DNA of 64,000 bases. Source: Tsuneonella amylolytica. Its GTDB lineage: Bacteria > Pseudomonadota > Alphaproteobacteria > Sphingomonadales > Sphingomonadaceae. Each line of letters starts with the position of its first letter. Position 1 is the stretch's first letter. Below, in pieces: positions 9,702-20,061 of the stretch. The stretch is taken from NCBI RefSeq assembly GCF_003626915.1, contig NZ_CP032570.1:744001-808000 (forward strand). The letters run 5' to 3'. The notes below the pieces were generated by a model, which had not been told where the DNA came from, did no database searches, and saw only the letters and a list, made by a program, of their open reading frames with translations. Both the position numbers and the translations under genes were made by a program.

Positions 9702-10574
9702 ATGGACGCCCAGACCGGCTTCACCGCGACCGACACCGCCGTCTTCGACGCCGATGCCCGCGCGCATTTCGCCGCCGCCTATCCCGAAACGCCCGGCGTC
9801 ATCCGCCACAATCTGGCCGACAGCCCCCTGATGACGCTCGACGCGCTTGCCGGCCTCGCCGGTCGGCTGCCCCCCGCGTCGATCGAATACAACCGCGGCG
9901 ACCTGCCGATCGGGGTAGACGGCAAGCCGGGCGGCACCAGCGTGGGGATCGAGGATACGATCCGCCACATCGCCATCAGCAACAGCTGGGCGGTGCTGAA
10001 GAACATCGAACAGGTGCCCGCCTACCGCAACCTGCTGCTGGCGCTGTTGGGCGAACTGCAGCCTCTCATCGAGGCGAAGACGGGCGCGATGCTGCGCCCA
10101 CAGGGGTTCGTGTTCATCTCCAGCCCGGACGCGGTGACGCCGTATCATTTTGACCCCGAACATAATATTCTGCTGCAGCTGGTCGGCAGCAAGACGATGA
10201 CCCAGTTCCCCGCCGGGGTCGACCGGTTCGCGCCCGATACCCTACACGAAGGGTATCACATCGGCGGGCCGCGCGAATTGCAATGGCGCCATGATCTTGC
10301 CGACGGGGGCACCGCGTTCGCGATCGCGGCGGGCGAGGCGGTGATGGTGCCGGTCATGGCCCCGCACCACGTCAAAAACGGCCCCGCCAGCTCGATCTCG
10401 CTGTCGATCACCTGGCGCAGCGACTGGTCCTTTGCTGAGGCCGATGCGCGCTGCTGGAACGGCGTACTCCGCCGCTGGGGCCTCAACCCCCGCCCGCCCG
10501 GCCGCTTCCCGGCGACCAATCGCGCCAAGGCGGCCGCGTGGCGCATATGGCGGCGGCTGCCGAGCACGAATTGA
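9702..10574 (+). CDS. Cupin-like/JmjC-type domain protein
   Basis: 290 residues. A double-stranded beta-helix oxygenase fold is suggested by the metal-binding triad pattern: YHFDPEHN supplies His-x-Asp and VMAPHHVKNG supplies the distal His. The beta-rich stretch LLQLVGSKTMTQF lies between. Proteins of this type are Fe(II)/2-oxoglutarate hydroxylase candidates acting on proteins; some databases label them transcriptional regulators without evidence. The N-terminal 60 residues (ARAHFAAAYPETPGVIRHNL) are typical of the family. The co-transcribed acetyltransferase suggests a shared target, which is unknown. The C-terminal 35 residues are basic. Confidence 0.75.
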   Translation: MDAQTGFTATDTAVFDADARAHFAAAYPETPGVIRHNLADSPLMTLDALAGLAGRLPPASIEYNRGDLPIGVDGKPGGTSVGIEDTIRHIAISNSWAVLKNIEQVPAYRNLLLALLGELQPLIEAKTGAMLRPQGFVFISSPDAVTPYHFDPEHNILLQLVGSKTMTQFPAGVDRFAPDTLHEGYHIGGPRELQWRHDLADGGTAFAIAAGEAVMVPVMAPHHVKNGPASSISLSITWRSDWSFAEADARCWNGVLRRWGLNPRPPGRFPATNRAKAAAWRIWRRLPSTN

Positions 10575-10606
10575 CGCGCGCGTAAGGCTGCCCCAAGGGC
10601 GTGGAC

Positions 10607-11521
10607 ATGACCGATACCCCCGCCCAGCTCACCGACGAAAGCCTCGTCGCCGACCTCGTCGCCCTGCTCGATCCCGCACCGCTCGGCGACGACCGGTTCG
10701 AAGGCGCGCGCAAGAAGGGCGGTCACGGCCGCGTCTTCGGCGGGCAGGTGATCGCGCAGGCGCTGATCGCCGCCGAACGCACCGTGGACGAGGACCGCGC
10801 GGCCCACTCGCTCCATGCCTATTTCCTGCGCGGCGGCAGCGAGGACCATCCGATCACCCTGGAAGTAGATCGCCAGCTCGACGGCGGCAGCTTTTCCAAT
10901 CGCCGGGTCGTCGCCAGCCAGCCCGACGATAACGGGACGATGCGCCCGATCCTGAACCTTGCGGCGAGCTTCCAGAAGCATCAGCCCGGCCTCGAACACG
11001 AGCGGGTCGACATTCCCGCAGTCCCCGGCCCCGAGGAACTGCGCAGCGACGAGGAACTGCGCAACGAGATCGCCCCCTCGTTGCCCGAGCGGGTCCGCCG
11101 CGTGTTCGCCGAGCCGCGCCCGATCGAGATCCGGGCCACCACCGGCCGTCACTGGCTGAGCGAGGGGCCGCAGGAGCCGGTGCAGAATTCGTGGTTCCGC
11201 GTGCGCGCTCCCCTGCCCGACGATCCGCGCATCCACCGCGCGGCGCTGGCCTACCTCAGCGATATGCAGTTGCTCGGCACCAGCATCATGCCGCACGGGC
11301 TTAGCTGGATGCGCGGCGAGGTGAAAAGCGCCAGCCTCGACCACGCAATCTGGTTCCACGCGCCGTTCCGCGCGGACGAATGGATGCTCTACCACTGCGA
11401 CAGCCCGTGGTCCGGCGGCAGCCGCGGCTTCAACCGCGGGGCGATCTTCCAGGACGGCCGGCTGATCGCCAGCGTGGCGCAGGAAGGCATGATCCGCCGG
11501 AACGAGCCCCGCACGCGCTGA
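10607..11521 (+). CDS. tesB: Acyl-CoA thioesterase II
   Basis: Hydrolyses medium/long-chain acyl-CoA to free acid and CoA. 304 residues, two tandem hot-dog domains. Visible blocks: GRVFGGQVIAQALIAAERTV, LHAYFLRGGSEDHPITLEV and DGGSFSNRRVVASQ in the first domain. The second has SLDHAIWFHAPFRADEW, SRGFNRGAIF and VAQEGMIR, which carry the Asp, Ser/Thr and Gln expected for the catalytic set. ATG at 10607 is preferred because AAGGG lies 7 bases upstream; a GTG two codons earlier has no room for a ribosome site. Confidence 0.94.
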   Translation: MTDTPAQLTDESLVADLVALLDPAPLGDDRFEGARKKGGHGRVFGGQVIAQALIAAERTVDEDRAAHSLHAYFLRGGSEDHPITLEVDRQLDGGSFSNRRVVASQPDDNGTMRPILNLAASFQKHQPGLEHERVDIPAVPGPEELRSDEELRNEIAPSLPERVRRVFAEPRPIEIRATTGRHWLSEGPQEPVQNSWFRVRAPLPDDPRIHRAALAYLSDMQLLGTSIMPHGLSWMRGEVKSASLDHAIWFHAPFRADEWMLYHCDSPWSGGSRGFNRGAIFQDGRLIASVAQEGMIRRNEPRTR

Positions 11522-11534
11522 AACCTTTCGGAAA

Positions 11535-11549
11535 CTAACCGAGTCTTAA
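11535..11549 (+). promoter_or_regulatory. CtrA-like box upstream of the PilZ-HTH gene
   Basis: CTAA-N7-TTAA, one mismatch from the CtrA full site TTAA-N7-TTAA, 47 bases upstream of the GTG start. The window also encodes ChpT, which feeds phosphate to CtrA, so such sites are expected in this genome. One site alone is weak evidence. Confidence 0.4.
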
Positions 11550-11595
11550 CCCCGCTCCCCGACTGTTTCCCCACCATAAGGGGAGCGCAATCACA

Positions 11596-12222
11596 GTGGC
11601 CATCGACGCGGTATTTCAACAGGACGACGAACGCGGCAATGCGCGGCGCACGCTGCGCCTCGGCGTCGGCGGGCGGCTCGGCGATGCGAGCGCGATCGCG
11701 GTCACCGTCCGCAACATCTCGGCCAGCGGATTGCTGATCGACACCCCCGCCCAGCTCGCGGACGGGGACCGCTTTGCGCTCGACCTGCCCGAAGCGCCCG
11801 ATGCCGTCGCCACGGTCGTGTGGTCCGACGGAAGCCTCTTCGGCTGCCGCTTCGATACTCCCCTGTCGTCCGCCGCCCTCAGCGCAGCCGAACTGCGCGG
11901 CGAGCCGACCGATCCCGACGGGCAGGCGAGCGAGGACTTCGGGGAGCGCATCCACCGCCTGCGCATCGAGCGCGGACTGTCGCTGGCCGATATCGCCCAG
12001 CGCCTGGGTGTGTCGAAGCCGACGGTGTGGGCGTGGGAACACGGCAAGGCGCGCCCGGTCGATCGCCGCCTCCCGGACCTTGCCCAGGCGCTCGGCGTGA
12101 CACCCGGCGGCCTCGAGCCGGCCATCAGCGGCCCGCCCGAAGTCCTCGAGCGCAGCCGCCGCAAGATCGCCGAAGCCTACGGCGTCGATGCGGCCAAGGT
12201 CCGCATCATGATCGAACTCTGA
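11596..12222 (+). CDS. PilZ domain - XRE helix-turn-helix fusion regulator
   Basis: 208 residues. Residues about 15-100 form a PilZ domain with an intact c-di-GMP motif pair: RRTLR (Arg17/Arg21) and NISASGLLI, the D/N-x-S-x-x-G motif. Residues about 115-170 are an XRE/Cro-type helix-turn-helix (RIHRLRIERGLSLADIAQRL, then GVSKPTVWAWEHGKARP). A short C-terminal helix follows. This architecture predicts a DNA-binding protein gated by c-di-GMP. The GTG start is supported by AAGGGGAG upstream. A CtrA-like box precedes it and a degenerate GGDEF gene follows on the same strand. Targets are unknown. Confidence 0.85.
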   Translation: MAIDAVFQQDDERGNARRTLRLGVGGRLGDASAIAVTVRNISASGLLIDTPAQLADGDRFALDLPEAPDAVATVVWSDGSLFGCRFDTPLSSAALSAAELRGEPTDPDGQASEDFGERIHRLRIERGLSLADIAQRLGVSKPTVWAWEHGKARPVDRRLPDLAQALGVTPGGLEPAISGPPEVLERSRRKIAEAYGVDAAKVRIMIEL

Positions 12223-12274
12223 CACGCGAAACCGCTTGCCATCTTAACTCGGAATCGAGCAGGACGAGAACGTG

Positions 12275-12420
12275 GTTAACGAATCGTTTCTGTTGATAAA
12301 TCAATTCGTTAGTTTGGACTAACGAAAAACGGAACGACCGTCGCTACACCGCCGGGGGCTACCGCCTCTGTTCGCCGTCTCGCATTAGGGCATTGGTGCG
12401 GGACAGGGGGTTTCGTTAGT
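12275..12420. promoter_or_regulatory. Cluster of TTCGTTAGT repeats upstream of the GGDEF gene
   Basis: The 266-base gap between the PilZ-HTH and GGDEF genes holds the 9-mer TTCGTTAGT at 12305-12313 and 12412-12420 and its inverse ACTAACGAA at 12318-12326. The first two form a perfect inverted repeat with a 4-base TTGG spacer. A related GTTAACGAA lies at 12275-12283. The surroundings (12274-12330) are markedly AT-richer than the rest of the window. The arrangement looks like a multi-site operator. A hairpin terminator for the PilZ gene is possible but there is no T-run after it. Confidence 0.5.
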
Positions 12421-12488
12421 TTTCCGGGTTTCGCGAATCGGGTTCCGATCGCATGCCCGGAAGACGCCATAGGGGGCGTCGGAAGCGA

Positions 12489-13394
12489 ATGAGGGGCACT
12501 TTCTCGCCGGGTGAATACTCGGCGCTCTATGAGCTCGTGGCGGGCAGTCCGACCGATCTCGTTCTCAAGACCGATCCGCGCGGGCACATCGTCCATGCCA
12601 CTCCGGCGAGTGCGCGGCTGGGCCTTGCCTTCGCGGGCGATCCGGTCGGCCGCCACCTGCTCGAACTGCTGCACCCGTCGTGCGCCGAGATCGTCATTGC
12701 CGAGCACGGCGCAGCGGTCGCCGGACGGACGGGTACCGGCTGGATCGAGGTTCTGGCGATCGCGCAGGACGGGGCGCAGCGCTGGCTCGAGATGAAGCTG
12801 GGCCCGCTTCCTGCCGGACGGGGGGCGCTGGGGCTCCTGCGGTCGATCGAGGATCGCAGGTCCCTGGAGGACCGGCTCTTCACCGCCGAGATGACCGACC
12901 CGCTGACCCGGCTCACCAACCGCGACGCGTTCACCCGCATGCTGGCGCACCTCGTGGAGCGCGGAGCGGCCGGGCACCTCGCGCTGTTCGATCTCGACCA
13001 CTTCCGTTCGATCAACTTGCGCCACGGACACAGCGGCGGGGACCGCGTGCTGGTTGCTTGCGCCCGGCTCATGCGGGCGCTGCTGGGGCCCGACGACATC
13101 ATCTCGCGCACCGGCGGCGGCAGTTTCGGCGTTCTCCTGCCGGGGGCCGACGCGGGCGGAGCGCGGTCGGCCTGTGAGAGCGTGGTCGCGGCGCTGCGCG
13201 AACTGGGCGCCGAAGTGCCGCGCGGCCTTCGCCTGACCGCCAGCGCCGGCCTCGCCCGGATTGCCGGAAGCGCCGATGCCGCCCTGCGCAATGCCGAACT
13301 CGCGCTGCTCGCCGCCAAATCGCGCGGCCGGGCCCGGGTCGTGTGCGCCGAAGGGGCCGCAAGCCCGTGGTCGCTCGGCAAGAGCTGCCACTGA
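12489..13394 (+). CDS. PAS-GGDEF protein with degenerate catalytic motif
   Basis: 301 residues from the ATG at 12489, which has GGAAG 3 bases upstream; an earlier ATG at 12453 lacks a ribosome site. Residues about 12-115 resemble a PAS fold (YELVAGSPTDLVLKTDPRG). From about residue 128 a GGDEF domain follows (TDPLTRLTNRDAF, LFDLDHFRSINLRHGHSGGD). The signature GG(D/E)EF reads GGGSF, and the usual ND after the DxD helix reads LR, so cyclase activity is unlikely. The A-site Asp (FDLD) remains. It is better viewed as a GTP- or partner-binding sensor than a c-di-GMP synthase. It sits just downstream of the PilZ-HTH gene. Confidence 0.85.
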   Translation: MRGTFSPGEYSALYELVAGSPTDLVLKTDPRGHIVHATPASARLGLAFAGDPVGRHLLELLHPSCAEIVIAEHGAAVAGRTGTGWIEVLAIAQDGAQRWLEMKLGPLPAGRGALGLLRSIEDRRSLEDRLFTAEMTDPLTRLTNRDAFTRMLAHLVERGAAGHLALFDLDHFRSINLRHGHSGGDRVLVACARLMRALLGPDDIISRTGGGSFGVLLPGADAGGARSACESVVAALRELGAEVPRGLRLTASAGLARIAGSADAALRNAELALLAAKSRGRARVVCAEGAASPWSLGKSCH

Positions 13395-13397
13395 GCG

Positions 13398-13422
13398 GCC
13401 GTTTCGCACGCGCCGAAACGGC
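13398..13422. terminator. Hairpin between convergent GGDEF and gatB genes
   Basis: 9-bp perfect stem (GCCGTTTCG with CGAAACGGC) and a 7-base loop, without a T-run. It lies between two convergent genes and is probably a weak or factor-assisted terminator. Confidence 0.5.
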
Positions 13423-13463
13423 GCTGCGGAACGGCTATTCGGCGGAATCCGGTTCGCCCGGCG

Positions 13464-14956
<1,493 letters not shown>

Positions 14957-14966
<10 letters not shown>

Positions 14967-16441
14967 TTCTCCGGCTTGGCGTTGAACTGCGCGTGGCTCT
15001 CGATCGCGAGTCCGGCGTTGAGCACGCCTTGCTCGTCGAAGGCGCGGCCGATGATCTGGAGGCCCAACGGCAGCCCTTCGGAGTTCAGCCCGGCCGGCAC
15101 GCTCATCGCGGGCAATCCCGCCAACGAAGCGGGCACGGCGAAGACATCGTTGAGGTACATCGCCAGCGGATCGTCAACCTTGTCGCCGAGCGGGAAGCTG
15201 GCGGTCGGCGTCGTGGGTGCGAGGATTACGTCGCACTGCCCGAACGCGGCCGCGAAGTCGTTCGCGATCAGTGTGCGGACGCGCTGCGCCTGATTGTAAT
15301 AGGCATCGTAGAAGCCTGCCGACAGCACGTAAGTGCCGATCATGATCCGGCGCTTCACCTCGTCGCCGAAACCGGCGGCGCGGGTGGCGGCGTACATGTC
15401 CTGCAGGTTCGCGCCGTCCGGCAGGTCGCGCAGGCCGTACCGCACGCCGTCGTAACGGGCGAGGTTGCTCGAAGCTTCGGCAGGGGCGACGATGTAATAA
15501 GCGGGCAGCGCGTACTTGGTGTGTGGCAGGCTCACCTCGACGATCTCGGCGCCTGCGTCCTTCAGCCAGGCAATGCCGTCGTCCCAGCTCTTGAGGATGT
15601 CCGCGTCGGTGCCGTCCATCCGGTATTCGCGCGGGATGCCGACCTTCTTGCCGCGGAGGTCGGGATCGAGGCCCGCTTCCCACTGCGGCACCGGCATGTC
15701 GAGGCTGGTCGAATCCTTGGCATCGAAGCCGGCCATCGCCTCCAGCATGATCGCGCAATCGGTGACGTCGCGCGCCATCGGGCCCGCCTGATCGAGGCTG
15801 CTGGCGAAGGCCACGATGCCCCATCGGCTGCAGCGGCCGTAAGTCGGCTTGATCCCGGCGATGCCGGTGAACGCGGCCGGCTGGCGGATCGAGCCGCCGG
15901 TGTCGGTGCCGGTCGCCGCCGGGCACAGCCGCGCCGCGACCGCGGCCGAGCTGCCGCCCGAGGAGCCGCCGGGGGCGAGGCCGGCATTGGCCCCGTCCTT
16001 GCGCCACGGCGAGATCACGTTGCCGAAATAGCTCGTCTCGTTCGACGAACCCATCGCGAACTGGTCGAGGTTGAGCTTGCCCAGCATGCCCGCGCCCGCA
16101 TTCCACAGGTTCGCCGACACGGTGCTTTCGTACTCGGGCACGAAGCCTTCAAGGATGTGGCTCGCCGCGGTGGTCTGCACGCCCCTGGTGGCGAACAGGT
16201 CCTTCATTCCGATGGGCACGCCGGCGAGCTTGCCGAGGTCCCTGCCCGCCGCGCGGTCCGCATCGACGGCCCGTGCGGCCTCGACCGCCAGATCGGGTGT
16301 GGCGACGATGAAGGCGTTGAGCGCGTCCTGCGCGGCAGCGACGTTGGCGTTGAAGCCTTCCGCCACCTCCACCGCGGTGAAGTCGCCGGCGCGCACCCCG
16401 TCGCGGATTTCCTTGACGCCGAGTTCGGTCAGGTCGGTCAT
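14957..16441 (-). CDS. gatA: Asp/Glu-tRNA(Asn/Gln) amidotransferase subunit A
   Basis: 494 residues, an amidase-signature enzyme that hydrolyses glutamine to deliver ammonia to GatB. The Ser-cisSer-Lys catalytic set is visible: Lys in [10 protein letters not shown], the Ser residues in the glycine/serine-rich [15 protein letters not shown] and the nucleophile in [13 protein letters not shown]. Starts directly after the gatC stop with 0 bases between. Presence of GatCAB implies an indirect route for Gln- and/or Asn-tRNA. Confidence 0.97.
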
Positions 16442-16744
16442 TTACTCGATCACCTTGGGCACGCCGAAGAAGCCGTGTTCGGGCGCGGGGGCGTTGGCCA
16501 GCACCGCGTCGCGCACGCCGCCGCCGGTCAGCGGGTCTGCATCGATCACGTCGTCGCGCAGGCGCTGGTGGTTCGGGATCACCGCGGTCATCGGCTCGAC
16601 GCCGCTGGTGTCCACCTCGCCGAGCTGTTCGACCCAGGCGAGAATGTTGTTGAATTCGGGCACCAGCCGGTCGAGCGCGGCATCATCCATCCGGATGCGC
16701 GCGAGCGAAGCGATCTTGGCCACTGTTTTGCGGTCTACTGACAT
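16442..16744 (-). CDS. gatC: Asp/Glu-tRNA(Asn/Gln) amidotransferase subunit C
   Basis: 100 residues; the small belt subunit that wraps GatA and GatB. Starts at [17 protein letters not shown], the family's usual N-terminus; a 12-residue upstream extension is rejected. [21 protein letters not shown] and the C-terminal FFGVPKVIE are characteristic. First gene of gatCAB. The upstream DUF4153 gene ends 10 bases away on the same strand, so it may share a transcript. Confidence 0.95.
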   Translation of the reverse strand: MSVDRKTVAKIASLARIRMDDAALDRLVPEFNNILAWVEQLGEVDTSGVEPMTAVIPNHQRLRDDVIDADPLTGGGVRDAVLANAPAPEHGFFGVPKVIE

Positions 16745-16754
16745 GGCCCGGGCC

Positions 16755-18476
16755 CTAGCGACCGGTCGGGGCCCCTTCAAGCGCCCTTGCGGGATCGAGC
16801 ACCTCGATCGGCTTGCCGTTCACGAAGAGCGTCTTGCGCGGGACCGTGCGAACCTCGACCGTGTCGCCGTGCCGGTAGAGCGTGGTCTGGGCCCGCAGGT
16901 CCGTTTCGATGTCGGGTTCGAACTGGCCTTCGGCATCGATTATCACCACGTTCGCCGTGATGCCGCCCAGTATGGCGAACCGACGGCCGCCGCGCGCGGG
17001 GCCCAGATCGATGACATAGCACCCCTGCGCGCAGCGATAGCCGTCGGTGGCGAGGTTGCGATAGACCCGGTCCTTCACGGCGGGATCGGCGGTGCGGACG
17101 ACGATGAGGCCGCGGTCGGTCCGGCGCGGTTCCACCTGTGTGACGCGCCTGTCGCGCAAGGCCAGCCGCGCCAGCCGAGCGACCTGGGGCCGGTCGCTTC
17201 GCCCTAGGGCTGCAAGCGCCTTGCGCCCCGCATCTCCGAACTCCCAGCGCAGCGCCTCGTAGTCGAATGCCTCCGCGCTGACCGTGCCGCGTTCCAGCCG
17301 CGCCACCTGCTGGCGCGCGCCGATCGCCCCGAAGTCGAAGATCGGCAGGGCCAAAAACAGCGCCACGGCCGACACAAGCACCGCCAGGTTCAGGTTCGCG
17401 CGGCGCAGGTTCTCCTGCCATCCGTGCCGCCGGCCCCGCACCGCCGCCACGAACCATGCAAGGCCGCAGGCGGTCGCCACCGCGATCGCGACGATGCCCC
17501 ACAGCCGTTCCGGGCTGAGCCCGTGCTGGGCCACCCGCGTCCCCATCGACACCGCGGCGAAGACGGTGAGCGGCAGGATGCTGAGCGCAAGGACGCGCGC
17601 CGCCAAACGCAGGGCCCGGTTACCGCTGCTCTCGCCATCGTCCTCGCGCAGGATCGCATTGGCCAGCACCCATGCGCCGGCCGCGCAGGCGAGCAGGACC
17701 GGCGTCGCACTGCGTGTCGCTTCCCACAGGACGTCGGGGCCCGAGACGATCATCGCAGCGAGGAACAGCGCGAGCCCCGCCGCCAGCGGCACGGCAAGGA
17801 TCGACAGGACGGCCATCACGACCGTGCGCAGCGTGCCGATGATCCCGATCTCGTTGCGCAGCGTGCCGAGAGCCGCACCCAGCGCCGCGCCGGAGAATGT
17901 CGCACCGAACCACCCCTCGCGCATCAGGTCGCGCAGCACCTCGATCTTCAGCAGGTGGAACAGTTCGGACAGCAGCGACAGCAGCAACCACGACGCACCC
18001 AGGAACACTACGCTGCCGGCAAGGCAGATGGCATCGTCCCAGACCTGTCGGTGGATACGCGCGTACGGGGTGGCGAAACGGGTGCGGTGAAACCCGGCCT
18101 GGAACAGCGGCAGAGCGATGCCGGTCGCGGCCAGTCCGGCGAGGAACCCGTATTCAGACCCCGCATGCGCATCGCCCGAACCGACAGCGCGCCACGCGAG
18201 GCCTGCCATGACGAGGCCCGCCAGCGCGGCGAAGGCAAGCGGCCCCCGCCACCGGTCCCGCTCGAGCGAGAATGCGAACGCGCCTGCACCGAAGAACACG
18301 AATGCTCCGAGCGCGGCGCGCCAGCCTTCCTTCGTGTCGGGACCGTCGCCGCCGGTCGCGGCCCATATCGCGAGACCGGCAAGCGCGAGCAGTCCGGCCA
18401 GCAGCCACGGCCGCACGGGCCAGCGCGAACCCGTAACTGCGTCACCGCTCGCCGGGTCGATCGTTTGCTCGGTCAT
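16755..18476 (-). CDS. DUF4153 domain membrane protein
   Basis: 573 residues from [11 protein letters not shown]. About 10-12 hydrophobic helices fill residues 20-400 (for example [52 protein letters not shown]). A soluble C-terminal domain of about 160 residues is rich in beta strands and ends in a short forkhead-like stretch ([21 protein letters not shown]). The membrane half matches DUF4153, whose function is unknown. An alternative start 13 codons upstream exists. It lies directly upstream of gatC on the same strand, which may only reflect packing. Confidence 0.75.
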   Translation of the reverse strand: MTEQTIDPASGDAVTGSRWPVRPWLLAGLLALAGLAIWAATGGDGPDTKEGWRAALGAFVFFGAGAFAFSLERDRWRGPLAFAALAGLVMAGLAWRAVGSGDAHAGSEYGFLAGLAATGIALPLFQAGFHRTRFATPYARIHRQVWDDAICLAGSVVFLGASWLLLSLLSELFHLLKIEVLRDLMREGWFGATFSGAALGAALGTLRNEIGIIGTLRTVVMAVLSILAVPLAAGLALFLAAMIVSGPDVLWEATRSATPVLLACAAGAWVLANAILREDDGESSGNRALRLAARVLALSILPLTVFAAVSMGTRVAQHGLSPERLWGIVAIAVATACGLAWFVAAVRGRRHGWQENLRRANLNLAVLVSAVALFLALPIFDFGAIGARQQVARLERGTVSAEAFDYEALRWEFGDAGRKALAALGRSDRPQVARLARLALRDRRVTQVEPRRTDRGLIVVRTADPAVKDRVYRNLATDGYRCAQGCYVIDLGPARGGRRFAILGGITANVVIIDAEGQFEPDIETDLRAQTTLYRHGDTVEVRTVPRKTLFVNGKPIEVLDPARALEGAPTGR

Positions 18477-18566
18477 CGTCCACTTCGCCTGTTCGGGGTC
18501 GACGATAGCTGGCACGGCGCGCCGCTCAAAGCATGAGCGGGAGGTGAGTAAACGCTGAAAAGCGCC

Positions 18567-19133
18567 TTACTGCTGCGGCGCGGGCGGGCCTGCCGGAGCC
18601 TCGGCGCCGCCCTGCTGAGCCTGCATCATCTGCTGCAGCGCCTGGAACCGCTGGGTCGCCTCGGCTTCGCTCATGAAGTCGACCATCTCGACATCGAACG
18701 TCAGGTTCGCGTTCGGCGGAATCGGCGAATTCGGCGGCGGGGCGTCGCCATAGGCGTCCTTGGCCGGGATATTGACGACGTACTTGCCGCCCTTCTGCAT
18801 TTGCTGCAGACCTTCGGCGAAGCCGGGGACCACGCCCGAAACCTGCATCGGCATCCCATCGGGGATGATGCCGCCGGTCGGGAACGGCAGTTCCTTCGAA
18901 CGGTCGAACTCGGTCCCGTCGGCCAGCGTGCCGACGTATTTGATGAAGACGACGTCCGACGGACCCGGGCGCGGCCCGGTGCCTTCGGTGATCGTGTCCA
19001 CGGTCACTCCGTCGGGCACGCTGGCGAAGGCGATACCCGCACCCAGCAGCACGGCGACGACGACACCGAGCCAGAGCTTGGTCAGCGACCCCTTGGCGAT
19101 CGGCTGAAGGGGAACGCGGGTGATCTCGGTCAT
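18567..19133 (-). CDS. FKBP-type peptidyl-prolyl isomerase, membrane-anchored
   Basis: 188 residues. One N-terminal transmembrane helix (LWLGVVVAVLLGAGIAFA, about residues 20-37) places the rest in the periplasm. An FKBP domain follows: VFIKYVGTLADGTEFDRS, then GGIIPDGMPMQVSGVVPGFA, IPAKDAYGDAPPPNSPIPPN and NLTFDVEMVDF. The C-terminal 30 residues are Gln/Ala/Pro-rich and probably disordered. It catalyses prolyl cis/trans isomerisation during folding of exported proteins. A ribosome site AGGA precedes ATG at 19133. Confidence 0.92.
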   Translation of the reverse strand: MTEITRVPLQPIAKGSLTKLWLGVVVAVLLGAGIAFASVPDGVTVDTITEGTGPRPGPSDVVFIKYVGTLADGTEFDRSKELPFPTGGIIPDGMPMQVSGVVPGFAEGLQQMQKGGKYVVNIPAKDAYGDAPPPNSPIPPNANLTFDVEMVDFMSEAEATQRFQALQQMMQAQQGGAEAPAGPPAPQQ

Positions 19134-19193
19134 CGTGATATCCTGAAAGGGCCCGGAACGACGAAAGGCGAACTGCTAAGGGCGAACGACAAA

Positions 19194-19215
19194 GGGCGCG
19201 GATTGCTCCGCGCCC
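19194..19215 (-). terminator. Intrinsic terminator after rpsU
   Basis: 9-bp perfect stem (GGGCGCGGA with TCCGCGCCC, loop at 19203-19206). On the minus strand it is followed by TTTG. It separates rpsU from the FKBP gene. Confidence 0.8.
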
Positions 19216-19249
19216 CGATGCCTTATCGTGATGTGTCGTGCAAGGAGCC

Positions 19250-19456
19250 TTACTTGACCCCGTCGCGCTCCATCCGCTTGCGCTCCATCTTGCGGGCGCG
19301 GCGCACGGCGGCGGCCTTTTCACGGGCGCGCTTCTCGCTCGGCTTCTCGTAGTGGCGACGCAGCTTCATTTCGCGATAGACACCCTCGCGCTGCAGCTTC
19401 TTCTTGAGCGCGCGCAGGGCCTGATCGACATTGTTATCGCGAACCATGATCTGCAT
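19250..19456 (-). CDS. rpsU: 30S ribosomal protein S21
   Basis: 68 residues, highly basic. [20 protein letters not shown] is the standard alphaproteobacterial N-terminus, followed by [20 protein letters not shown] and a lysine/arginine C-terminal helix. Part of the small subunit platform near the anti-Shine-Dalgarno region. A TATACA-like -10 on the minus strand lies at 19519-19524 with only a weak -35. The terminator just downstream makes it monocistronic. Confidence 0.97.
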   Translation of the reverse strand: MQIMVRDNNVDQALRALKKKLQREGVYREMKLRRHYEKPSEKRAREKAAAVRRARKMERKRMERDGVK

Positions 19457-19653
19457 AAAAAGTCCAACACCTCACTGCAAAAGCCCAGAGCCCGCATCGA
19501 ATGGCGGGGTAACGCCCTTGTATACATACGAAAAAAGCGGCGCATCCGTTCCCGGACGCGTCCGAACCGGGGCGCCCTTAACCGTGCACGGGCGATTCTG
19601 CAACCCTTACGGGCACTTTGCACGAGGGCTCCGGCCCCGCTAAGGGCTGCTCG

Positions 19654-20061
19654 ATGACAGCTCCCAGTCCCCTGACGGCCAGCGCAATGGTTTTCGCCGG
19701 AGGCGGAGCGGGCGCCGTGCTCCGCTATCAGCTCGGCCGTGCGATGACCGGCGCGCTGGGCCCCGCCGCCGTATCCGCCTTTCCATGGGCCACGCTGGCC
19801 GTGAATGTAATCGGGAGCCTGGCGATGGGCCTCCTGGCGGGCTGGCTGGCTAAGGCGGGGCCCGGTGCGGGGGAAACCTGGCGGCTCGTCGTGGGCGTAG
19901 GTTTTTTGGGGGGCTTCACGACGTTTTCCGCCTTCAGCCTCGAGCTGATGCTGCTGATCGAGCGCGGACAGGCGGGAAGCGCGTTCGCCTATGCCGCGGT
20001 CTCGGTGCTGGCGGGGCTCACCGGCCTCTACATCGGCCTCATCGCGATGCGGCTCGCTTGA
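19654..20061 (+). CDS. crcB: Fluoride channel CrcB/Fluc
   Basis: 135 residues with four hydrophobic helices, functioning as a dual-topology dimer that exports F-. Signatures: GGGAGAVLRYQLGR near the N-terminus, FPWATLAVNVIGSLAMGLLAG, and VGFLGGFTTFSAFSLE, with the Phe/Thr/Ser residues of the fluoride path. ATG at 19654 is preceded by AAGG. No fluoride riboswitch is visible upstream. Its TGA overlaps the next gene's ATG by one base, the first link of a six-gene coupled run to 23376. Confidence 0.95.
   Translation: MTAPSPLTASAMVFAGGGAGAVLRYQLGRAMTGALGPAAVSAFPWATLAVNVIGSLAMGLLAGWLAKAGPGAGETWRLVVGVGFLGGFTTFSAFSLELMLLIERGQAGSAFAYAAVSVLAGLTGLYIGLIAMRLA

Noticed and set aside
12489-13394. Active diguanylate cyclase
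   Set aside because: GGDEF motif replaced by GGGSF and the ND after the DxD helix by LR, so catalysis is not expected.
19457-19653. Fluoride riboswitch before crcB
   Set aside because: The conserved crcB-motif core is not visible; the region fits the rpsU promoter and short leaders.
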